Assembly: GCF_949628265.1 (NCBI RefSeq)
Contig: NC_088786.1
Span: 6,448,001-6,512,000, forward strand
DNA from: Cloeon dipterum
Lineage: Eukaryota; Arthropoda; Insecta; Ephemeroptera; Baetidae
Direction: 5' to 3'
Length of the DNA: 64,000 bases
Shown here piece by piece: positions 49,527 to 62,540 of this stretch. Each line of letters begins with the position of its first letter. The first letter of the stretch is position 1. The position numbers were made by a program, and so were the translations under genes. The notes under the pieces are model-generated. The model saw only the letters and a program-made list of their open reading frames with translations, did not search any database and had not been told where the DNA came from.

Positions 49527-49860
49527 TACGTCTTGTTTAGTCTGCAATGTTAATTAAAACATATTAAATTATTTTTTTTTTTAAATAACGAAGTTATGGC
49601 GCAACACTGGCAAAGAGTTCAAAATACAGTAATGAGAATTGCCTTAAATGATATGATTTTCGTCAAGTATAAAATACCTTCCTTGTGCCTTGGTCTAGCT
49701 CTGGAGTAGGAATATGGATAAATCTCGATTATATGCCAACATGGAAATAAAAAAGGTGGAGGAAATTCATAAAATAACTGAAGCAAAAGGCATTTCTTCC
49801 TTTTCTGGAGTATACGCCACTAGTAATGCACCTAGATTCTATGACAATGATGATGGTTTT
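49527..49860 (-). promoter_or_regulatory. Duplicated upstream block, BTB-4 copy
   Basis: Shares CCTTGGTCTAGCTCTGGAG, ATGGATAAATCTCGATTATA and GGCATTTCTTCCTTTTCTGG with the BTB-2 copy. Similarity fades after about 49815, so the outer half of the block is lost or was never copied. Inferred to hold the BTB-4 promoter. Confidence 0.5.
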
Positions 49861-51814
49861 AACTGTTGCTTCATATTTCAAATCCATTTTTATGAAATAG
49901 TTTAAAGTGACTTATATGTGTGCAAGAATAAAAAATAAAATAAATTACTGCAACGAAATGAATATGTTTCCTGCTATTGCCAGCCATGTAAAGTTGGGAT
50001 TTTGAATTGTTAAAAATAAGGTCTGCGAGGCTGAAACAATCAACTTTATTAATAACACAAACACATCCAAGAAAAGTGCTGTTAACACCAGAAATTCACA
50101 AACAAGAGGAATAATAGCTTAATAGCATCATTTTTTTAAGCAATCCACCTTTGGAGAACAATTTTAACCTCAATATCCGTTTTAAAACCAGAAAAAGAGA
50201 ACAGCCAAGCGAATTGTGACAAGCTGAAAACGTGGCCAATAAAACACACCACCGACGCGGACTTAGAAACACACACAAAAGAAAATTCATTGTACGAATC
50301 CGCAATTCGTTTTTCCGCAGTCTTCGCTCTGGTTCGGGGATTATTAAAATTTAATGACATGTGCCCATTCAAGTCGGTCGTCGCTACTGGCTGCTGGCTG
50401 GGCTCTTTTATCCGCGCGAGAGGCCCATTTTTCCTGCTCCGCGCGCGATGAAAAGGAAAACCGCTGTGCGCGCCGCGGAGGAGAAACAAAAATTGTGCAT
50501 TTACAAAAGCGGCGAACAAAAGCGCGCGCATGAGATAATTGATGGAGCCGCCGCGCGCGCATGAAAAAGCTACGACGAGATATTTATTTCAGAAGACTGC
50601 GCCCACGAGCTCGAGAAAAGAGTTTCGGATTGGAGGAATATGGGTCACTTGCCTAATTGGCACGGATAGGCGCAAGGAAGATTTCTCAGAAGCTTTTGAT
50701 TTCCAGTTCTTGTCACACGCAGCTTCATCCACCGTTATAGCCCTTGTTTGTGGATTGGTTTTGCATCCAATTATAAAAGTTTGCTTCTCCGAAAAAAAGA
50801 TGCTAAAGGTTGAAGCTAAAACTGCGTGACGTAATTTTCTTACTGACAGGATTTTCACTGTGAATTGCGCTTTCATTGCAACCGTTGAGTTCATTAATTG
50901 TTGCAAGAATACATACAATAATTTCATGTGGACAAACAGAAGGTATTAATGATCTTGATTTTTATTTTAACCAGAGAGTTTCAAAGCAGGAGATTAATTC
51001 AGTTTTTACCATCGGCGGCCGGATTCACGCGACGCGCACATATTATGGCGTCTGGTAGAGTGCGGCGAGTAAGTTACAAAAACGTAATATGAAATTTGCT
51101 TGGAAAATTTATCATGAAAATACCGTCAGCACCATGAATATTTCGTGTTGTTATTTCTTTACTAACAGCTGATTAGCCCGGTAATTGGCAAATTGACCAT
51201 TAGATGCCACATCAGGCTATTGGAAATGTAACAAAATACGCGGGAATGAAATTCTTAGGTAGGCACGCCCTTTTTTGACGCTTCTGATTGGCCGCTGGAC
51301 TGTCTCCTGATTGGCCTCCATCATTTCGACACCATTTGATTCTGACACGCGGGAACCAACACAGATCGCCACCTGACCCCCGGTGGTTTTTATAACATGA
51401 GAATTGTTTACATAGCTAACGATTACATAATTATCTTGCAATTAAAGCAAAAACATCAATCACAAAATTTAGATTTTTCTCAAATTCCATGAATGACCAT
51501 CAGTTAATCGATAATATTAATTTATCGTTTTATAAATCTTTTTAACTAAATTTATTAAAAATCAGCTTTCAAGAAAAACTTATTTTAATTTGACATTTAT
51601 TGAAATTGTCTTAATTCCATTTTCCAAGAATATATCTCTAGTTGCCCTAAAGAAAGAAAATTGGACTTGATCCCTATTTAAATCAATGTTCCCTCCTTTC
51701 AAGCAGCTAAGCCGACACCGACGATGCACGAATACAATTTTGCTGCAGCGAAAAGAGGCCCTAATCCGCGGGCAATTTGCTTCGTTGCTCCGTAATTGTT
51801 TCATCCGCGCGCCC
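49861..51814. other. Intergenic DNA, no gene seen
   Basis: CpG-rich patch at about 50370-50560, otherwise mixed composition. Overlapping open frames on both strands carry no recognisable domain. Confidence 0.45.
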
Positions 51815-51839
51815 GAGAGAGAGAGAGAGAGAGAGAGAG
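51815..51839 (+). repeat. (GA)n microsatellite
   Basis: About 12 uninterrupted GA units in a CpG-rich patch. Confidence 0.9.
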
Positions 51840-54660
51840 GCTGAGCAGGCCGGAGCTGCTGCAAAAAGCATATTCGAGTCGCGCGCGCACGTCGCTGCGG
51901 ATCTTTCCCTCTTTGTGCCCGGCCACTTTCGCAAACACACATACTATAGCGTCGTTTTGCTACACATTTGTTTCTCTCCAGCGACGCCGGCAGCCACCGC
52001 GCGCCGCGGAAAAGGGAGTAAGAAAAGTGTGTACGTATGTGTATAGGCCGCCATCACGGTTATTACAGGCTGCTTTTTGCTGCAGAGATATTTAGTGATT
52101 TTTTTTTTGCTTGGATGGTGGCAACCAGAGGGAACTGTTTTCACTGGGAGTCATTTTAAGAAAATATATTATCTGAAATCAAGACAAACGAAAACTGGTT
52201 AAAAATGTGTTTTTTGGAAATTCCAACCCCCAAAAACGATATTGGGCGTCTCATATAAGACAAAAGATAATAAACTGTAAGCTAATGCGTAGACGTTTCT
52301 CATTTCAAACTGATGGGGAATTATTTCAAAATTTATTGTTTATTTCAGTTTCAATTTTTTTTTAAAGAAGAATTTTTAAAGAATCGTATTAAATATTGTG
52401 GTTGAAAGGGCAATTTTATTCCCAAAATATTTCTAGAAAAGAACACTTGACAGTCTTTTTGGCGAACCATGCACACAGAAAAATCTCTTTAAAAAATTAA
52501 AATACTGAATTTCGAGCTCATTTCAAAAGTATTTCAGCAAATAAAATTAATAACGATAAAAAACGTTGTCCAAAAACCACAGAGCGTGGTTTAAATGTAA
52601 GTCAAAGAGCTACTAATTATAATCAAACAGCACATTTGGACCATTATTTAAATTTGCAGCAAATTTCGAACTTTAGAGCAAAGCCACGCTCAAACACATT
52701 TTTAAATGTCAACCATAAATTATAAAAGAACCTAATTATGATTCAAAAACAGATGTTTAAATTCCGGAAAATGAAAAATAACCAAATGGTCGAAAGCCGA
52801 AAAGAATCGGGTCAGGGGAGAGAGAAGGCAGAGATAATTCAACAAGTTGCCGCAGCCCCGCGAATTACACATCTTGGTGGCCGCGGGCGCCGGGGTAGGC
52901 GGGAAGGCGGGCGGCGTCTTCGGCTCCAATCTCTGCTGTTTTTATTTTCGCACGGCAGCCAGCCCAACCCGGCGGATAAATCGAATCCGAAATCACGGGG
53001 CCTGGTAATATCAAACGGCGGGCAAATTAGTTTGCGCGTCTCGTCCTGTTGCCGAATGGTCGGGAGGTGCGCCGGAATTTGTGATTCAATCTCATCAGAC
53101 CGTTGCCATGGAAATCGCGAGTGCGGAGATGGAAGAAGCAGCAGCGAGATCGCCGTCGTGCAATAATCTTGCTCGCTCGCTCGCTGACCCTGCCCGATCG
53201 CGCTGCTCTTTTTCCGGGAATTCGTTAGGGCGCCGCGCGCGTATAAACAAGAAAGAGCTGCGATCGCGCCCGCTGATAATAACGCCATTTCGCTTGGTGA
53301 TAGCGCAGAAATTGTGTTGCGGCCGCTCGTTTGCCATTTTTAGCCCCGCATGATGAGATGAATATTGCATTTCGGCCGAGCTGGGATCGGGCCAATCTTT
53401 TCCAATTTCAGCCCCACTTTGCTGGAGTGGCGTAGAATTGAAGAAATGTAATGTAAACGCACACAGCTGCACAGAAATCAAATTCTGGTTGAATCCATTT
53501 CATTTAATTCATTTTTAGCCCTGGTTTAAAATTTCCTAGTTTTATATTTTGTTTTTTAGCATAGCAGAACAGTTTTTCTCTATAGAATAAAGGATTTTGT
53601 GTGCAACAATTTGTCCTAAAATTAGTTTAAAGAAGGTTGATACTGCGTTATCCTGGAAATCCTTGTTACCAATGCAAAAGAGACATGTTTTTCAAATAGT
53701 GAGGACTGTCTTCCTACTTGAAATCTGATTTTATTTCACAACAAAGTGTTTCCCTTAAAAGTTGCACAGACCTCGACGACAGGAATCGAAATTTGCCAAG
53801 AAAATGTGGTCAAGCGATTCAAGTGTTGGAGAATATCTGAAAATTTTGTATTTTTACTGTAACAAGGACCTATTTTGATTACATACTGCAAAATGTAAAA
53901 CAAATTGTACATCGATCAACTGCCTATTGCATCCAACAATTCAAATAATTTTCGATTTTCGCCCAGTACCAATCCACTTCAAATATAATTTTTGATAGTT
54001 TTGTATAGAAATTCTACTCCTTAGAACTACCCTCGTCTCCTAAAATAGATTTCCTTTCATAATAAGACCCGCCAGTTCCAGCCGTCCAGAAAATATCGAT
54101 CTCGTCTGTGCGCAAATATAGCAAAAGGATTGTTTCTCCTTCACTCAGTGCAGAATGCGAACGGAAACTTGTCGCCGAGTATTATTGCCTTCGAAGACAG
54201 ACGTCTTCGCTTTCGTTCACCGCGAGGAACGTGCGCCGAGATCTGACAGCCGTGTGTATAATGTGCATAATTCTGCCGGAGTTTCCTCGCAGTTCCAGAG
54301 GCGAGACGCTGGAGAGACGATAATCGACCCGCCGCGTGCACCAGCTTACTTAGACTTAATTAGGTCGCAGCTGACCCAACGCAGCATTTTTACGCCCCGA
54401 AGCAGGGTGTGCATTTTAACCCCTAACTAGGCTAAAAGCTGCTGCACGAGCCATTAGCCAACTATAAGCATCGCACTTATTGGATATGTTACTTGAAGTA
54501 GATTGATACTGAATTTTGCATTAAGAATTAGAAGGATTAACTTTGAGTATACACCCCGTTTTTAAAAGAAAGGAAATAAATTTTTTGAAAAAATAATTAT
54601 AATTTAAGAAGACAACAGAATTAATGTTTACATGGATGAAAAAATATTATTTTAATTGAC
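51840..54660. other. Intergenic DNA with CpG-rich patches, no gene seen
   Basis: CpG-rich patches at about 51840-52080, 52830-53350 and 54070-54440. The 52830-53350 patch has 140-150-codon frames open on both strands, typical of high GC and not of a real exon; no domain was seen. The segment 53636-53990 is a copy of the repeat interrupted at 4700-5400. Confidence 0.45.
53636..53990 (+). repeat. Uninterrupted copy of the 4700-5400 dispersed repeat
   Basis: Carries GGAAATCCTTGTTACCAATG, CAGGAATCGAAATTTGCC, AAGAAAATGTGGTCAAG and CAATTCAAATAATTTTCGA in the same order as the split copy near 5 kb, without the MITE between them. No coding capacity. Confidence 0.45.
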
Positions 54661-55080
54661 CAGTTGCATAAACCCTTAGTGTTTGAAGCCGCCAACAGAT
54701 GGCGTACCACAGACTTTCTTAAAAAAATTTGTTTTAAGTGGTTTTAAGGCATTTTCGCTGCGATTTCAGACTCAATCTAGCTATTTAGCTTTTTTTAATT
54801 CATTTGATAATTTTTGACGTGCTGAAAACCAAAATCGGTTCAGCCATTCGCCGTAGAAACGTTGGAAAAGATTTTTTTATTTCAAAAAATAGTTTTTCAC
54901 GATTCTACGGCGATTGGCTGAACCGATTTTGGTTTTCAGCACGTCAAAAATGAGCAAATTAATTGAAGAATGCACAGTAGCTAGATTGAGTCTGAAATCG
55001 CAGCGGAAGTGCCTTAAAAGCGAAAGTCTATGGTGGCGCCATCTGTTGGCGGCTTCGAACACTTAGAGTTTATGCAACTG
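54661..55080. mobile_element. Intact palindromic foldback MITE (about 420 bp)
   Basis: Most complete of four copies. The left end CAGTTGCATAAACCCTTAG, then GCCGCCAACAGATGGCG, is mirrored at the right by CGCCATCTGTTGGCGGCTTC and AGAGTTTATGCAACTG. The inner arms pair as well (GCTGAAAACCAAAATCGG with CCGATTTTGGTTTTCAGC), so nearly the whole element can fold back on itself. No open frame for a transposase and no convincing target-site duplication at these borders. Confidence 0.85.
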
Positions 55081-58000
55081 GTGAATTTTAAAAGTTTCAC
55101 AATAATTTGAATAATTACTGTTAAGAGACATTTTGGTAGATAAACAATTCTATACCTTTTCTAAGAGTTACACCATTTTCGTAAGAATATTTAATTTGTT
55201 ATAAATATTGAGTATGTATGCTTGATAATTATGAAAATTTCAACTTCCCAATGTGCACAGAAATTATTGGCTCTTTTTTAACTTTTCAGTGATATTTATG
55301 ATTAAATCAAAATAAAATTTTAATTGGAGTTTGTAGTAGGACTTAATCCTCTTCAATTAACTTGGTTTACGCTCTCACGCGCTTGCATATTGCTGCAACT
55401 TTGTGTTCTGCAGTATGAGGGGTCGACGTCCTTGGCTGGCTCGTCCATGCGGAAAACACTCGATGCGCGCAGTCCGAGGGGATTAAAACGTCGAATGTAA
55501 CGCGTTTGCTAAGTCGCAGTATTTTGCTGCCAAGCGGCTTGATTTGTTTTCAACTGCTCTTACGTGTGTGGGCATCGTTTGTTTATTGCAGCGCGTGCAA
55601 CGAAATATAGATAGATTTGCATTTTCCAGCTCACGGAGCTAAATGAACTGGCTCGAGTCTAATGCACGGGGCCGCCGCCGCCGCCTGAGTGCAGCATTAA
55701 ATTTGCGCGGCTCAGTGGGAGACTGTCAGAGGTACTCGCGAATAATGTTGGTGTTCGGTTCAACTACTCGCTCGAATCAAGTCAACTTGATTACTTTGAA
55801 AGCTTTTTATTCCCTGACAATATAAAAAAATAGGAAATGCTGCGAGGCTAACTTTTTTGGGTCAATTTTTTCTAGGAAAATAAAATTAATGAAAGTAAAG
55901 TTGAGTCATATCATTCTATATCACGTTCTAAAACTAGGAATTTAATTCTAAACATTTTCCCAAGGTAAGTAAATCGGAATTCACTTCAAAAATTGCAACC
56001 AGGAATCTTTAAAGTGCGGATTACAAGTACGGAGATACAACAAATTTTGAGTATTTTGATTTTTCACAAAAAATTTAAAGGTTCTCTAACAGCCAGTTGA
56101 AACTTACTTTTGTGCAAAAATATTAAATTTGAGAAAAATTTAATCGATAGGAAAACACTGGAAATTTAATCAGCTTTCTGAATATAGTCAGTTTTTGACG
56201 CTATTATGAACTGGTGAATTTTAATGCGGCCATACACACACCCCTCTTAAAAATCTGCAATTTAAAAAAAAATGAAGTAGTATAAATTTCTCGTGACCGA
56301 ATTGAGGAAAATTCCGGTCACAATTTTCAAGACTCAAAAGTAGTATTTTTTTTTATTTTCTTACTAACAAATTTTCATAATTTGGCTCACCGCGGAAGCA
56401 ATTAATTTCCTTTGCTAAGAAAAAGAGGGCGCGTAACCGGTAAAATTCGAAAAATTTGATTTTAGGGCACATTTTGTTAGAATTATATATGAAAAAATAA
56501 GTCGGTTAGGGGTTAACTTACACATAATTTCATTTTTATTAACCTAAAAAAATCACTATCATTCCACTTTAAAGGACAGCAGCGTACCATTTTTTTATAT
56601 TTCGTTATAAAGAGCAAATAAAAAACGAAATCAGCATGAATCTCTCTTCTGCTTTCTCGCTAATTTTGAAATGTGTTCATTGTCTTTTAAAATGCAGATG
56701 CAAATCAATGGCAAAAGCTTTTAGGCTCGCCCATGCAGAGTTCCTGCCTGCCAATTCTTAAGAATTAACCCCCGTCGCAGACGCTTTTTGCGAGAGAGGC
56801 AATCAAATTTCCAAAAGTGTCAGCAGCACCTCATCAGGCCCGCCTTTGTTCCACTCTTGGCCCGAATTTTCCGCGACAGCGTTTAACACAGGACGCCATT
56901 GCCGCCCTTTCTGGGCTCGGGTTGCGACGCGTCTATGTATGTACCCAAAGTTTATTAGCGCGCGCCCCGTTTTAATTAAAACTCAATCTCTAGTGCGGCC
57001 TTGGCACACGCACGCGTCTTTGACGGCGGTGAAAATCGACGCCCGCGGGCCAAATTTCGGCCAGGTAATTAACTATGAGTGCGCGTCTCAAAGGTGAGTG
57101 TCACACCTTCGCTCATCGTGACGCTCGCGTTACTCGGAAATCACGCTGCTAAGAGGTCTACGCCGCTGGGCCGGAAAACTGACTCCTTTCTGTCCTACTT
57201 TCCGGCTCTGCATCGCTCTGTTGACAAGGAACAATATTTTTGGTAGTTAGGCTTCATCAAATCGATCTAAACTCTAATTTAAAATGATTTTAAATCGGTT
57301 TTAGTTTTTAAAAATAAGGTAATTGATGCCTTAAATTGCAATTTCACTTTGGGTTACATTAAAAAGTAATACCGAAGAAAAATTCTGAAGCAGGAACCAT
57401 CAAATAGGCACGAATCATGCCATAAAATTTTCAATATTAATTACTGAAACGGTAAAAAACTGCCAAAGCCATCAAGGATGTGGAGCATGCCATTAATTGA
57501 CGAAAACAAAAGATTGTTCAGTCATAAATCGTTTTTAATCGATAAATAATGCGAGGTTTTGTCGAAAACATTATACTATAAACCGTCTAAATCCGACTAT
57601 ATTGATCTTGAAAAAAAAAATCTAAAGCTAATTTGGCCAGAAAAAAGCGTCTAAATTTAACAACCTTACTCATTAGCAATCCTGACTGTTAAATTTACCA
57701 CCAGTAGTCTGACAAATTTAAAACCAAACTGACCCAAAAATTATATTTAATTGGAGAATCGCGGCTCTTCCACACTCCCTACCAATTGATTCAGTTTTTG
57801 TCTCCTTTTTTTGTATTACAGCACATTTCAAAAAATAGTTTCATTGATAGAACTACTATTTTCAAACTAAATACCCACAGTTTTGTGATTTTTTTATAAT
57901 TTTACCAAAAATGTAAGAAAAGCGTCCATCTCTACCTGAGGTTCTCGTGGGATGCGGCAATACGGCACCTGTAAAACTCCTTTTTGAAACTTTCAAATGC

Positions 58001-58454
58001 CCCCATCCAAAAAACGTAGAAATCATCCGAATTTCTTAAAAAAAATTGTTTTGTGCTTCGCTGTCCATTACTGCTTCTAGGAACAACATCAATTTTTTAT
58101 ACTTTCCCTTTTTTAATTTATTTTCAACAACCTAAAAGAAATTTAAGCGCACTTACTAGCATCATTTTTACAACATAAAATAAATAGTGCAGAGGCGAAT
58201 AATGATGCGTAACAATGACGCTGTTCAAAACGATTAAAAAGAGCAGTTGAAGTTGGAAAAGTTGAGCATTGCGTTGCGTACAAATAAACTCCTTCCGCTC
58301 CACAACGCTGAGTGGAATGTAGGCCAAAGGAATGAATTACTCCACCCTATTCTTGCCAGCAGCATCGACTTGTAGGTGTATACACAGAGAGAGAACAAAA
58401 TGCATTCGTGTTCACGTTGGTGGAGCAAAGCGGATTTCACAACAGCGAGAGAGG

Positions 58455-58460
<6 letters not shown>
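55081..58460. other. Intergenic DNA, no gene seen
   Basis: CpG-rich patches at about 55370-55740 and 56830-57200; the rest is AT-rich. No gene or recognisable repeat. Confidence 0.45.

Positions 58461-58524
<64 letters not shown>
58461..58524 (+). repeat. (GA)n microsatellite
   Basis: 32 uninterrupted GA units, preceded by an imperfect GA-rich stretch from about 58446. It creates an arginine/glutamate frame that is not a gene. Confidence 0.96.
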
Positions 58525-58527
<3 letters not shown>

Positions 58528-61459
58528 TTAACAATTTAAGAGAATTCCGGCCAGGCAGTTTTTTACCGCCGGCAAACACACAAGATTTAACTTCCGAGAG
58601 AGTAAAGCAGCATTTTTTCCTGTATTTAAGTGAATGAGCTACGCGAATTTACGCAGTGATGAAAAACCATTCCAAGCGAGCAGCATATTTTATATAATTC
58701 AGCAGCGCAGAGGTAAAAGCGTGGAAAAAACAGGTTTTTCATTTATACATTTTTTGCAAAACACCGCGCGAGCAGCAGGTTGTATGAAGAGAGTTTAGAA
58801 AATAAAAACACATTTTAAAACTCCCGCCGAGCTGTACACATGCCTTTTGCATCGCTGCAACTCGATTTCGAGTATTGACGGGCAAATAAAAAAGTGCGGA
58901 AGCAGCGATGCGGATTTTGCATCAGCCGGGAGTGTAAACACTCAGACGCGCGGAACGAGAGCAGAATTTTCGCCGCCGTATGTGAGTGCGTCTGAGTCAG
59001 CCGCGGCATTTAATTAAAAGTTAATATTTAATCCGCCAGCCGTAGCCGCGATGAAAAGCCGAAGTTGTGCGCGACGCGTATGCAATTTGGCGAGACGAAC
59101 ACGCACTCACACACTTTTGGAATTAAATTCGTTTACGCGGCAATTTGGCCCGCGAAAAGGGGGATGAACTTGATTGAGTTCGTTTGAGAGCGCAGCCAGT
59201 TTTATAATCAGCGCCAAGGGAAATAGGAGGCTCGCTTTGTGTCAGCTGTGCTCGCTACGACGATATCAGCGTAATTAGTTTTTACACGCTAACGCAAGTC
59301 ATGCTGTCATGCTAGGTGCATTACGCGCAAAGCGTAATAAGAAATGGTCTTGTGTGCAGTTGGGACACCGTTGTGGAAAACGCAAAATACAGCTGCTCAA
59401 AGGAAACTCTGTTAGTATATATACGACAATGAAGCTGCACAAAGAGCGCGATATCATGCAAAGCTAATCTGGGCTATGTTTTAACGGCTTGCAAAGTTAA
59501 TTGTTTTAAATTGATGCATAAAAGAGAATTAGATCAAAAAATAAATTCCTAAATATATGATATTATTAGTCTATGTTAACCTTTGCATGGCTTTGTGTAA
59601 AGGTAAGTAGAAGCATTCTTCCTCCCATTTATTGTTTGCAAATATGCTTCATTTTGCTTTGATCCCTTTTCACATTTCACCGAGCATGAATTTCACGATT
59701 TAAATTTTTAAGACAACAACAAAACCAGAGACGAAAATTAATTATTCTTTTAACCTAAATCATCTCCTTCAGTCTGAATTAATACAACTATTGGACCTAC
59801 GGGTAGATTTTTAGGATCTTAAACAATATCAAACAAAAATTGCAACATAATTCTACTTTTACATTTTATTCAGAAAATAACTTCGTTTTTCAATAATAAA
59901 TATTTATACCTAGATGAATTAGTGGAATCATAGATTTTATCAAAATACACAATATTGGATTCAATTCAACTGATTCAACTTAAATTAAAACGAATATTTA
60001 AAAATTTCGCTTAAAATATGTAGATGCAGCAAATATTGGGGATTTTTGTCAAACATATTTATTTTAATATGTAGATTTTGGCCGCTGTATAATTTTCAAT
60101 TTAGTACATAGTCAGTTTTTTCTTGATCTGTTGAATTTAGTATTGTATTTTTCAGCTTAAGTCCATCTCGGAGAATAATAAGGCGTTATATTTCGTTTAT
60201 CTATAATTTGAGCGACAAAATCAACTCTATTATTGTTAGGAGCTATAGCGGCGTTACAAACAAAAATTGAACTAACATAGAAATGCATGAATCATTTTAA
60301 CAAATACTTTCTAAAAGTATGGGAGTTTTCTGAATTTCTCAATAGAGAATAATTTGGTTTTACTCTCGTCTAATTCTTTCCAGTCTAAATTACTATTGGC
60401 CTGCAGAGAAAACTCAAGTTGTTAATACGAAACTTATAATTCACTGTGCATTTTTTCGACTAACTTTTTATTATCATTTAAAACAGATGGTAAATTTAGC
60501 CTGATCTGGCATAAAAACGATTTGAAGGAAAATATTATCAGATCTATGCAAGTATGAACAGTGAACAGCTTGAAATTATTTTCCACTATTTTGCAGTTCA
60601 TTTATGGCAATAGTTTTAGTTTGAACGATATAAATTATAGTTTAAACTTGAAAATATTATCAGTTTCTTGGCAATAGCACAGAAAGAAGGCGTTCTCAAA
60701 AAATCCATTGCACTTAGCATTTGCGTTAAATAACTTTATGACTGTGCATTTATCGAGTTGTGGTTTTCCCTCCTTAAAAGCTACAATTTATTGCCAGCCG
60801 ATTGAGGGCCACCTGTCGCCTTGGCAACCCTCATTGTGTGCGTCGGCGGCGGGCAGAAAATTCCGTCTCAGGATGTCCGGGGGGGTGAGCGTCCTCGCCG
60901 GGGCGTAAAAACTGTTGCTGCTCGGCACTGGTTCGCGTTTGTGTGTGTGAGCGGAGGCCGGCGGCGTCGCCGGTTAGTTTCTGCTTACTTGGATGACACA
61001 ATCTGTCATGCCGGTGCCAAAGTCACGTCTCAACCGCGTGCGAACAAACAGCGGCTGCACACCACACCTTTGTTTGCAGCACAAATACACACACGAGTCG
61101 ACGCCGAGGCTGTCCTCAGAAGAGTCCTAAATGCTCTGCAGCTGAAATCTCAGCGCTGACAAGACAACCGACAAAACAAAAGCTGCTCAACTGTACACAG
61201 CAAAGTCAACGCGCTTTGTCAGGCCAATATTTGATAATGGAAATAGAGCATTATTTTTTAGAAGCCGGGATATAAATAAAAATTATTTGAGTTTCTTTTA
61301 TTTGTATGACGCAATGAGTTTAAATTACATTTTGAGAGGAACTTTTATGAATAAGTTCTTGTTCTTCACAAAGCAGTATTGTAGAAGAGCTCAAATTTGC
61401 CGGGGGTTTTTTTATTGAGAGTAAAAATTTCAGCGGGGGTGTGCCATCGAGAAAATTTA
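58525..61459. other. Intergenic DNA, no gene seen
   Basis: CpG-rich patches at about 58820-59290 and 60800-61150, with strongly AT-rich DNA at 59500-60700. Open frames within the patches lack domains. Confidence 0.45.
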
Positions 61460-61790
61460 AGCATTCCATGGATTTTGCCAAAGCAGTGAGAGATATTTTA
61501 GGCATTCCGGGAATCTATTCCTGTCAGAGATGACAAAAGGTGATTAATTAGCCCAACGGGTTGCCATTTGCTAAATTTCGCACCATAAGCGACTTAAGGG
61601 ACAAATGTCTGCAGTTTCAATCACTTATTACCTCGGTGTGGGGAGGCGAAAAGATGACCACATTGGGCTCAAGTTCCTCTGCGAAGGCGTCACATCTTTC
61701 CACTGTCCTTTCTTGCGATTAGTTCGCTTGGCGTGGTTATCTGCTTTCACCTCGCGGCTATCAAGGACAATCCTCGGATTTCCTATTGAT
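61460..61790 (+). repeat. Dispersed repeat family R300, copy 2
   Basis: Aligned with copies at 6396 and 62205 through GGGAATCTATTCC, CCCAACGGGTTG, TTCGCACC, GGGACAAATGTCTG, GAGGCGAAAAGATGACCACA and TTGGGCTCAAGTTCCTCTG. It diverges at the right end after the CACATC motif. Confidence 0.55.
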
Positions 61791-62204
61791 TAAAATATAT
61801 GATCTTATAAAAATCATTATTGAATAAAATTAATTAACCTTCTGTTGCAATCTGGTGGTTTGATTCCAGATCCATATTCAAAAAATATTATTTGTGGCTC
61901 CGTGTGGCTTACTCCGCTTGTATATGAACCACAATTTTGGCTTTATTTAGAAATTAGTATGTTTTTAATCCTGTAAGTTTAATAGCCATTTAAATAAAAA
62001 TGAAAACTATTATATACCTATGAAAAGTTGATGCAGCGTAGTTTTTCTCAACCCAGTAGCTGACTGAGCACTGATGGCAAACTTTGAAGCTCAGAAAGAA
62101 TTTTAAACAAAAATGTGTCTACAATGTTATTTATTTATAAGCAAAAGCCTGATCTTTGGACTTAGTAAAATCTTTTATAGACTACATGTATATAAACATT
62201 AAAG
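61791..62204. other. AT-rich spacer between two R300 copies
   Basis: Nothing recognisable; the two flanking repeats lie in the same orientation. Confidence 0.4.
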
Positions 62205-62540
62205 CAGCTCATTGGTTCGCATTTTGGTTTGGCTTTGCATTCTTCAGAGTGTGTCAAAAGCAGTGGGAGATGGTTGAGAATTTCTGGGATCTATTGGCTG
62301 CCCAAATGTGAGAGAAGGCATAAAGGCGAATAATTTTAAGTGACTCGCGATTATGCTCAAGTAGCTCAATGGGCTGGGTTTCGCACCTTTCCGGCGGCTT
62401 TAGGGACACATCTCTGGCGTTTCAATAAAAAAACTTCGAGGCGAGGATGCGAAAAGATAGCCACATAGGGCTTAAGTCCCTCTGCGGCCACTCGGGCCCC
62501 ATGTTTTCCTCTCAGAAAAAATAGCGCGTTCACAGGTATC
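62205..62540 (+). repeat. Dispersed repeat family R300, copy 3
   Basis: Contains CATTGGTTCGCATTTTGG, GGGATCTATTGGCTGCCCAA, GTGACTCGCGATTATGCTCA, GCTCAATGGGCTGGG, TTCGCACCTTTCCGG, GGATGCGAAAAGATAGCCAC and CGGGCCCCATGTT in the family order. A short A-box-like TAGCTCAATGGG and GGTTTCGCACC lie too close together for a tRNA promoter. Confidence 0.6.

Noticed and set aside
49714..49905. Plus-strand 63-codon frame in the BTB-4 upstream block
   Set aside because: The matching stretch in the BTB-2 and BTB-3 blocks carries frame changes and stops, so it does not behave as a conserved coding sequence.
52738..53288. Overlapping 142- and 149-codon frames on opposite strands
   Set aside because: Both are open because of high GC; neither has a domain, and simultaneous coding on both strands is unlikely.
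62205..62540. tRNA-derived SINE interpretation of the R300 repeat
   Set aside because: A-box-like and B-box-like words are only a few bases apart, no tRNA fold is possible, and there is no A-rich tail.
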